This document shows, piece after piece, positions 62,201-64,000 of a stretch of DNA of 64,000 bases. The notes under the pieces are model-generated. The model was not told the DNA's origin, did no database searches, and saw nothing but the letters and a program-made list of their open reading frames with translations. Position 1 is the first letter of the stretch, and each line of letters begins with the position of its first letter. The stretch covers positions 14,424,077-14,488,076 of the forward strand of contig NC_092582.1 in the NCBI RefSeq assembly GCF_037975245.1, written 5' to 3'. Position numbers and translations under genes: made by a program. Source of the stretch: Apostichopus japonicus (lineage: Eukaryota; Echinodermata; Holothuroidea; Aspidochirotida; Stichopodidae).

Positions 62201-64000
62201 TTTGCACATAGCCTTAATGGTGATTGGTAGTGTGCTTTATTAGTATTACCAGGATAGTTAAACATTTTCTTAGGTGCATCTGGTAAACTTTGACCTAAGT
62301 CTCTTTGCCTTAGTATCTCTTCCCCCTATAGAGAGTTCTCAGTTTCTACAGGATCTCTTATCTTTATAGATAGTTATCTCGCGGAGTCGCCGGTATTTGA
62401 TCAAATTTTGATTAAACTGATAAAAAATTGAAACATTTAGGAGTGTTAGCTCAGTGGTTAACGTTGGTGCCTTTCAATCATAAGGTCCCAAGTTCAAGTC
62501 TCTCCAAGATTAATGTATGTCGTTCAGTTACAGAGTTGTTGACAATTGACAATTCATAATCATGAAGTTAAATATGAATCTAAGAGACTGACTTCGGTCA
62601 GCTTGCGGCTTTGATAAGCCAATGAGGTTTCTTCGCAAGTTCCTGCTTGCAAGAGGATCTAAAATACAAATACATTCTATTTGAGTAAATGTCATGAATA
62701 TTCATAGAATCTGAAAGTGGCACTCAGGTATTACACTGCTTGTAAGAATAGATCTGCGTCTTCTGTTTGATAATCGTAGCTATGAATAGATGGTTACTAT
62801 GGATTCCCACCAGCTTCGGGTTTAGTTGTGGGACAGGAATGTTTTAATTATTCAGATTCTAATCTATCTGAATACAAATTTACAGTTTTATCAGAGAAAT
62901 TTAAAAAAAACAAAAGAAGTGGCTGAAAGTTTGATAGAACTTGTTATTCTGAAGTCAATCTTGTTTCTAAAATGTTTTCTGCCATTTCATCAATTCATGT
63001 CTATTTTGGCATTCTACTTAACCTCATGTCTTCACTAGTTATACTGCCCTCTTGATCATCCAAATAAGACCGTTGGTATCGTAAAGTTTTATGACCTTTC
63101 ATCATCCTCGGGAGAATTATTGGGGAGAGAGTTCAATACATGTGATTACAAGAAAACAAGAGTCTTTACTATTAACTTCTGACTTTTTCACTCTGTTTGT
63201 TTCTTTCATTTTGATAGCTTCCTCTGTCACCTACCAAACCAAAAATGGATGTTAAACACTCCTCGGCTGCAGATCTTCGCAGGGAGCTGGAGCTAGAATT
63301 CAAATTGCCCAATAGTGACATTCGAAGCCACGCCTGGTTCCACGGTGGCATATCGAGAGAACAGGCCCAGACTCTGGTGAAGAGTGACGGGGACTTCTTG
63401 GTCCGAGATTCGATCTCAAAGCCGGGGAATTACGTCTTGACTGTCATGTGGAGAAACGCGCCGATGCACTTTGTGATTAATAAGATTGCGGCCAACACTC
63501 ATTCCAGCTATGCCTCTTACCAGTATCAATTCGAGAAAGAGAGCTTCGACAATGTCCCGGGCCTGATACGATACCACATCGGTAACAGACGGGCCATCTC
63601 GGCGCCGACAAAGGCGATCATAACGAACCCTATCAATAGAAATGTGCCCCTCAGTGCAATGGATGGCCGTTATGCCATCTCACCCACAAACGATGTCTAT
63701 TCCACGACTAACAAAGTGATCACTCCTAAAAAAATGACCCTGGACTTAAAATCCTCGTCGAGAGAGAGGTCGGGAAGTATACCGAGCATCCTCAGCCCTA
63801 CAGGATTTTTAAAACCGTCGATGGGAAGGTCGGAAAGCCAGCCCTCGATCAGTCCAGTCTCTCCTACCGCTAAAGAGCTCCCATCCCCAACGCCAGATTC
63901 AGGGAAGAAGGAGACCTTGTTCCAGAGGACAGGCAGCGAACCGATCCTCAATCAAAACGAGATGGGATCGCCGAGGAGGAAGATCCTAGAGGACAGTAAG
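17257..64000 (+). CDS. NSP-family adaptor (BCAR3/SH2D3C-like) with N-terminal SAM domain, partial at 3' end
   Basis: Six coding exons join in frame: 17257-17290, 37244-37359, 52083-52209, 53200-53311, 61699-61726 and 63218-64000. Junction phases are 1, 0, 1, 2, 0 with GT-AG introns throughout. The predicted protein has a basic N-terminus, a SAM domain (about residues 26-87), a Ser/Pro/Thr-rich linker (about 88-150) and an SH2 domain (about 177-267) with the FLVR Arg. The SH2 and its flanks (RSHAWFHGGIS, YQYQFEKESFDNVPGLIRYH, NRRAIS) match the BCAR3/SHEP1 type. Known NSP proteins bind phosphotyrosine partners through SH2 and p130Cas/CAS-family scaffolds through a C-terminal Cdc25-like domain, acting in adhesion and migration signalling. 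That domain would lie past the window edge. The SAM domain is unusual for the family. Confidence 0.85.
17291..22330. other. First part of the 20-kb intron 1 of the NSP-like gene
   Basis: Mostly AT-rich with C-rich patches (about 17765-17790, 18335-18352, 18914-18930). There is a 15-G run at 21559-21573. A palindromic CRE TGACGTCA lies at 22027-22034. No exon is supported. Confidence 0.5.
21636..21700 (-). repeat. Pentanucleotide repeat, possible LINE 3' tail
   Basis: TTCGTTTCGTTTCGTTTCG followed by TTTATTTCAC on + reads GTGAAATAAACGAAACGAAAC on -, the kind of short repeat that ends many non-LTR elements. No coding part is recognised. Confidence 0.35.
22335..22405 (-). repeat. tRNA-like / SINE-head fragment
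   Basis: The plus strand holds GGGATTCGAACC, the complement of a consensus B box GGTTCGAATCCC, preceded (on the minus strand) by tRNA-like sequence. A full cloverleaf with paired acceptor arms was not found, so a SINE remnant is more likely than a working tRNA gene. Confidence 0.45.
23288..23530 (+). repeat. Dispersed repeat R1, copy 1
   Basis: Shares with 32556-32760 the blocks TGTCTATATTTCACATA, CTGGATATCGAAACA, CTTACCAGTRAATG and GGCAAGGAATCACA in the same order. No coding potential. The element class is unknown. Confidence 0.6.
23670..23993. mobile_element. MITE family M1, copy a
   Basis: The ends are inverted: left TGTATTGACCCCAAATATG and right CTAGCATATTTGGGGGCAAT ACTGAAGATCTTTT. Related copies are at about 28965, 48325, 56060 and 57978. 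Non-coding; target duplication not established. Confidence 0.55.
23994..25229. other. Intron 1, nothing recognised
   Basis: AT-rich with a short GT run at about 24785. No supported features. Confidence 0.5.
25230..26056. repeat. AGTAAAGTACAGCAC-type minisatellite, about 830 bp
   Basis: Long array of imperfect 10-15 bp units (CAGTAAAGTA, CAGCACAGTAAAGTA, CAGTAAAATAAAG) with higher-order duplications: the block ACAATCCAGTTCAGTACAGT recurs. Apparent Tyr/Phe/Thr/Val-rich minus-strand frames are repeat artefacts. Confidence 0.92.
26057..27349. other. Intron 1, nothing recognised on +
   Basis: AT-rich. A minus-strand frame near 26715-27068 (117 codons, GTG start) follows an acceptor-like CATTTCTTACACAG (minus strand, ending at 27081). 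The protein shows no recognisable motif, so it is not called a gene. Confidence 0.4.
27350..27670. promoter_or_regulatory. CpG-richer segment, possible regulatory element or antisense first exon
   Basis: CpG density is clearly above its surroundings (GCGAACTTAGCGAAAG, ACTCGGAGCGCAGGG, ACTCGGGTGG). On the minus strand an ATG at 27655 opens 16 codons to CTCAG|GTAAGT at 27606. Evidence is compositional only. Confidence 0.3.
27848..27875. repeat. GATT/GATA microsatellite
   Basis: TGATTGATTGATAGATAGATTGATTGAT, a short tetranucleotide tract. Confidence 0.8.
28965..29192. mobile_element. MITE family M1, copy b
   Basis: Left block TTAACCCCAAATTTTGAGC, internal TTTCTAGAAGCTCTGATCCT, and right block GAGCATGGGTGACCATTAT then GGGCAATGCTGATTATCT, in the order seen in copy d (57978-58268). 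A degenerate second left end lies near 28725. Confidence 0.5.
29193..32555. other. Intron 1, mostly unremarkable
   Basis: Contains C/G runs near 29545, 29855, 29970 and 31086, and a right-end fragment of the M1 MITE near 31308-31360 (ATTATCTGGCTATCTAGCAT). Poly(A) near 31769. No exon supported. Confidence 0.45.
32556..32760 (+). repeat. Dispersed repeat R1, copy 2
   Basis: Diverged copy of 23288-23530: TATATTTCACATATGAAGAC, CTGGATATCGAAACACTTTG, CTTACCAGTGAATG and GGCAAGGAATCACAAAGC occur in order. Confidence 0.6.
33800..34570. repeat. GT microsatellite plus tandem repeat of about 345 bp
   Basis: Begins with GAAGCAAAGGAACCTATAGA and a GT tract (about 33854-33880). Two units of about 345 bp follow, starting near 34026 and 34371 (TTGCARTAACTCYRCAAC... 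CAAACTTGG... GTTGTTGGTTA), each with many TGGGCCCAA words. The order hairpin, GT tract, TCTGTGAC, CGCAACCTTAAGT parallels the core of the hAT element at 5140-6016, so the two are probably diverged relatives. Several overlapping open frames here are repeat artefacts. Confidence 0.7.
34571..35640. other. Intron 1, mixed composition
   Basis: Includes a C-run at 34786-34796. A short duplicated motif (CAGCATTATTTCCTCTTTAC at about 35024 and CAGCATTACTTCCTCCATAC at about 35194) lies in a CpG-richer stretch. A TTTTG repeat is at about 35470-35490. No exon supported. Confidence 0.4.
35641..35850. promoter_or_regulatory. CpG-richer segment 1.4-1.6 kb upstream of the SAM exon
   Basis: GAGCGAGCAGCGAGCGAGTG, CGTGTACGG and GGCACGCCGC stand out from the AT-rich intron. 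It could be an internal promoter or enhancer. No TATA box or paired donor was pinned down. Confidence 0.25.
35851..37243. other. 3' part of intron 1
   Basis: AT-rich, ending in the TTACTTTCCTCAG acceptor of the SAM exon. Nothing else recognised. Confidence 0.5.
37244..37359 (+). CDS. NSP-like gene, SAM domain exon 1
   Basis: The acceptor is TACTTTCCTCAG and the donor is ATGGAG|GTGAGA. It encodes GLKTKHGMTTFNLSTDQWLK then TLDLEEYVTLFKKYDMME. The pattern W-L-x-x-L-x-L-E-x-Y-x-x-x-F is the first half of a SAM domain, a helical protein-interaction module. Phases fit exon 1 and the next exon. Confidence 0.85.
37652..38019. mobile_element. hAT-type MITE, 368 bp
   Basis: Ends CAAGGGCGTAGGAACCGG and TTCCTACGCCACTG, flanked by a perfect 8-bp duplication TAAATAAT (37644-37651 and 38020-38027). 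The right half (CCAAAGGGGAGGGGGACACC onwards) is the reverse complement of the 138-bp module in the MITE at 11875-12366. It lies 292 bp after the SAM exon. Confidence 0.92.
38028..40960. other. Intron 2, no gene
   Basis: Poly(T) at 38951-38966 and a C-run at about 40762-40772. No exon supported. CpGs are slightly denser near 39570-39960. Confidence 0.45.
40962..42345. repeat. Three-copy tandem repeat, period about 457-478 bp
   Basis: The marker AAAAGCAGGAAATCATTAAG starts at 41003, 41460 and 41938. Each unit contains TCATTCAAAGCAATATTATT, TTTAATGGTAAAATTTTGG and CAGTGATTTATTTGTTGGGC. The period differs between units because of small indels. Non-coding: the frames carry frequent stops. Confidence 0.9.
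42346..44466. other. Intron 2, mostly unremarkable
   Basis: Contains an M1-like end near 42700-42740 and a TA-rich tract at about 42855-42866. The G-rich repeat is listed separately. No exon supported. Confidence 0.45.
43798..43843. repeat. G-rich 12-bp repeat (GGGAGGGGATTA), G-quadruplex-prone
   Basis: Four adjacent units of the type TTAGGGAGGGGA, each with two G-runs of three or more. The strand satisfies the simple G3+N1-7 quadruplex pattern several times over. It contains TTAGGG words but is not a telomeric array. Confidence 0.8.
44467..44803. mobile_element. Probable old hAT-like MITE
   Basis: The left CAGTGATGTGCTCAGG and the right end, read inward, CAGGGATGTGTGCTCACG are inverted over about 16 bp with CCGGGC blocks inside. 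The flanking 8-mers do not match convincingly, so it may be a decayed copy. Confidence 0.5.
44804..47329. other. Intron 2, no supported gene
   Basis: GA repeat at about 45180-45192. CCT-rich microsatellite at about 46639-46686. M1-type MITE end (GGCCCCAAATATGCTAGA) near 46891. Minus-strand frames of about 100 codons at 45993-46286 and 46314-46634 show no known motif. Confidence 0.45.
47330..47932 (+). other. Longest open frame in the window, unidentified (200 codons)
   Basis: Open for 200 codons from a GTG, or 184 from the ATG at 47378. The translation has three hydrophobic stretches, including GLVAAVVSICLQVSLMV and CCVVIHMSLQLLIYIYW. I recognise no family. AT/T-rich DNA gives hydrophobic translations by chance, and it lies inside the intron of another gene, so it is reported as an open frame rather than a gene. 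Confidence 0.15.
48325..48668. mobile_element. MITE family M1, copy c
   Basis: Left block TTATTAACCTCAAAACTTTC, internal ATTGCTAGAAGTTTCCAAAG, and right block AACCATTATTTAAC then CTAGCATATATTCGGTCC with AATACTGATTCAC. The order matches the other M1 copies. An internal AAGTTTGCAAAG block is duplicated. Confidence 0.5.
48669..50339. other. Intron 2, nothing recognised
   Basis: AT-rich with a C-run at about 50211-50222. No exon supported. Confidence 0.45.
50345..51255. mobile_element. Fold-back (TU/FB-like) transposon, 911 bp
   Basis: Ends TGGGGTGCAC and GTGTACCCCA, flanked by a 5-bp duplication CAATA (50340-50344 and 51256-51260). Each arm has an outer domain of tandem units of TTTTCAGTCCGAAAATAAAA TACACG type (about 50350-50610 left, 51085-51240 right, inverted). 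The inner domain is unique and inverted: ATCGATTGAATCTTTTGTA in the left arm pairs with the right arm near 51000. The middle of about 250 bp has no transposase frame. The architecture matches fold-back elements, including sea-urchin TU elements. Confidence 0.85.
51455..51620 (+). repeat. Tandem repeat, three units of 51-55 bp
   Basis: GGGACAGTAT recurs near 51470, 51521 and 51576. Each is followed by a CAAAGTTATGATATCCTACC type sequence. Units differ slightly. Confidence 0.8.
51621..52082. other. End of intron 2
   Basis: No recognised feature. It ends in TTGTTTCCTTATTTTGACAG, the acceptor of SAM exon 2. Confidence 0.6.
52083..52209 (+). CDS. NSP-like gene, SAM domain exon 2
   Basis: The acceptor is TTTTGACAG and the donor is CGTCAG|GTATTT. 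It encodes DLLYWTEADLQTVGVTNPAH then RARLASNLVFIRDKLRRS. D-L-x-x-x-T-E-x-D-L-x-x-x-G-V followed by a basic C-terminal helix completes the SAM fold begun 14.7 kb upstream. Confidence 0.86.
52210..53199. other. Intron 3
   Basis: GT-AG intron containing the MITE with long inverted arms at 52541-52882. The acceptor tract is TTTTTCTTGCTGATGTCATT then GCAG. Nothing else seen. Confidence 0.8.
52541..52882. mobile_element. MITE with about 75-bp inverted arms
   Basis: The left arm reads GGTCTGCTGTATAGACCCCA then GCTACAGT ... GAGATTACGTAATCGACCTG. The right arm is its complement: TAGGTCGATTACATAATCTC ... GCATGCTACAGTTGGAGCCA ATGAAGCAGATC. Arms are about 80% alike by eye. No coding sequence; the target duplication was not resolved. 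Confidence 0.75.
53200..53311 (+). CDS. NSP-like gene, Ser/Pro-rich linker exon
   Basis: The acceptor is GTCATTGCAG and the donor is ATACAG|GTAAGC. It encodes PFANSYSPLSFSPRTPKTPL then SSGPPGSPSTRFSFRY. Several SP/TP sites (SFSPRTPKTP, GPPGSP) suggest a disordered, proline-directed-kinase-accessible linker. Phase 1 in, 2 out. Confidence 0.82.
53312..56060. other. Intron 4, first part
   Basis: C-rich stretches near 53641-53666 and 54677-54720. A GT microsatellite is at about 55672-55691. No exon supported. Confidence 0.5.
56060..56496. mobile_element. MITE family M1, copy e, split by a SINE
   Basis: The left end GAAGATTATCTGCATTGCC with GAATATGCTAGA and the right end TTTGGAGCCAAGAATGCTGA are inverted, as in the other M1 copies. 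A minus-strand SINE at 56155-56352 lies between them, so the MITE is older than the SINE. Confidence 0.5.
56155..56352 (-). mobile_element. tRNA-derived SINE, headless minus-strand copy
   Basis: Reverse-complement match to the SINE at 62440-62675 over its body (CTTGCAAG...GATAAGCCAATGAGGC...GACTTCGGTCAGCTTGCGGC...CAATTGACAATTCATAA). The A-box head is missing: similarity ends after ACCTTATGATTG. Confidence 0.8.
56533..57025 (+). repeat. Tandem duplication, period 247 bp
   Basis: TCTGCTACAGTACTCTCTGA occurs at 56561 and 56808, and both units continue to CAGACCTGTGGATMATCAGG, GGATTGGGGG and GGGGTCAGGCTGATGTT. The copies are highly similar. Confidence 0.88.
57026..57977. other. Intron 4, nothing recognised
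   Basis: G-rich run near 57087-57102, otherwise AT-rich. No exon supported. Confidence 0.45.
57978..58268. mobile_element. MITE family M1, copy d (most complete)
   Basis: The left TAAAGATAATCAGTATTGGC with TCCAAATTTG and the right ATTTTGGGAGCAATAATGAT with GACGATCTTTA are inverted over about 28 bp. Internal landmarks are GCTAGAAGTTTTCAAAAGTA and GAGCATGGGTGTGACCATTT. TTA flanks both sides and may be a target duplication. Confidence 0.65.
58269..61698. other. Intron 4, last part
   Basis: Poly(A) near 58351-58364, a 16-C run at 58814-58829 and a G-run near 60068. It includes the promoter-like segment at 61133-61430. It ends in a T/C-rich tract and CTTTACAG. Confidence 0.5.
61133..61426 (+). 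promoter_or_regulatory. Candidate alternative promoter and non-coding exon of the NSP-like gene
   Basis: TACGTCAC (half-CRE type, 61133-61140), several GGAAGT/CGGAAG ETS-like words, and TATATAAA at 61281-61288 occur in a stretch with raised CpG. A donor-like AAT|GTGAGTT follows at about 61427. A transcript from here could splice to 61699 or 63218 and start translation at the in-frame Met at 63245, giving a SAM-less protein. Motif-based inference only. Confidence 0.35.
61699..61726 (+). CDS. NSP-like gene, 28-nt micro-exon
   Basis: A long pyrimidine tract ends CTCTTTACAG; the 28 bases end ACA|GTAAGT. Joined to the linker exon they give S-T-I-P-E-G-G-V-S-T and restore phase 0 for the SH2 exon. 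It is too short to be certain and could be alternatively spliced. Skipping it joins phase 2 to phase 0 and breaks the frame. Confidence 0.65.
61727..63217. other. Intron 5
   Basis: GT-AG intron. It contains a palindromic CRE TGACGTCA near 62051-62058 and the SINE at 62440-62675. The acceptor is TTTCTTTCATTTTGATAG. Confidence 0.8.
62440..62675 (+). mobile_element. tRNA-derived SINE, near full length
   Basis: A-box-like TAGCTCAGTGG near 62448 and B-box-like AGTTCAAGTCT near 62491 start it. The body holds GACTTCGGTCAGCTTGCGGC and TTTGATAAGCCAATGAGG, and it ends GATCTAAAATACAAATACA. A second copy lies at 56155-56352 on the minus strand. The head resembles a tRNA but the arms do not form a clean cloverleaf, so it is not a tRNA gene. 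Confidence 0.82.
63218..64000 (+). CDS. NSP-like gene, SH2 domain exon (continues past window)
   Basis: The acceptor is TTTTGATAG. The 261-codon open frame carries LRRELELEFKLPNSDIRSHA, then the SH2 domain from W (about 63335) to about 63600. DGDFLVRDS holds the phosphotyrosine-binding Arg (codon 63404-63406). A Ser/Pro-rich tail follows (SGSIPSILSPTGFLKPS, SESQPSISPVSP), typical of the region between SH2 and the Cdc25-like domain in NSP proteins. An in-frame Met at 63245 could start a SAM-less isoform. The last bases, ACA|GTAAG at 63996, look like a splice donor, so the exon may end at 63995. Confidence 0.92.

Overview
The window is animal nuclear DNA: AT-rich, intron-dense, gene-poor and full of small DNA transposons, SINEs, tandem repeats and poly(C)/poly(G) tracts. 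It holds parts of two protein-coding genes, both on the + strand. Most of the open frames are chance frames or frames inside repeats. An invertebrate deuterostome, perhaps an echinoderm such as a sea cucumber, is my best guess. It rests on the gene content and on a fold-back transposon resembling sea-urchin TU elements, and it is an inference, not a demonstrated identification.

Gene 1 (about 1-7.2 kb) is the 3' part of a fold-type I, PLP-dependent class I/II aminotransferase of the 2-aminoadipate-transaminase/YER152C-like kind. Six exons (1178-1339, 2059-2329, 2912-3026, 3758-3829, 4909-5012, 7072-7210) join in frame and carry the NPTG, SDDLYG and SFSK motifs and a stop. Its introns hold a head-to-tail SINE, a trinucleotide-type minisatellite and a 1566-bp hAT element with a perfect 8-bp target duplication.

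The intergenic stretch (about 7.2-17.1 kb) has a truncated LINE 3' end, several hAT MITEs with perfect 8-bp target-site duplications (one nested inside another), and no recognisable gene.

Gene 2 (about 17.1-64 kb, running off the right edge) encodes an NSP-family adaptor (BCAR3/SH2D3C-like). Coding exons at 17257-17290, 37244-37359, 52083-52209, 53200-53311, 61699-61726 and 63218-64000 have compatible phases at every junction. They predict a short basic N-terminus, a SAM domain, a Ser/Pro-rich linker and an NSP-type SH2 domain with its phosphotyrosine-binding Arg. The Cdc25-like C-terminal domain would lie beyond the window. The SAM-SH2 arrangement is unlike the vertebrate NSP proteins I know, and is the most interesting protein-level observation here. 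A TATA/CRE-bearing, CpG-richer segment at about 61.1-61.4 kb could drive a SAM-less isoform.

The very long introns (about 20 kb and 14.7 kb) are repeat reservoirs. They hold an 830-bp AGTAC-type minisatellite, a three-copy tandem repeat of about 460 bp, a 911-bp fold-back element whose arms are made of tandem repeats, several copies of a MITE of about 300 bp, tRNA-derived SINEs, and a few CpG-richer segments that may be regulatory.
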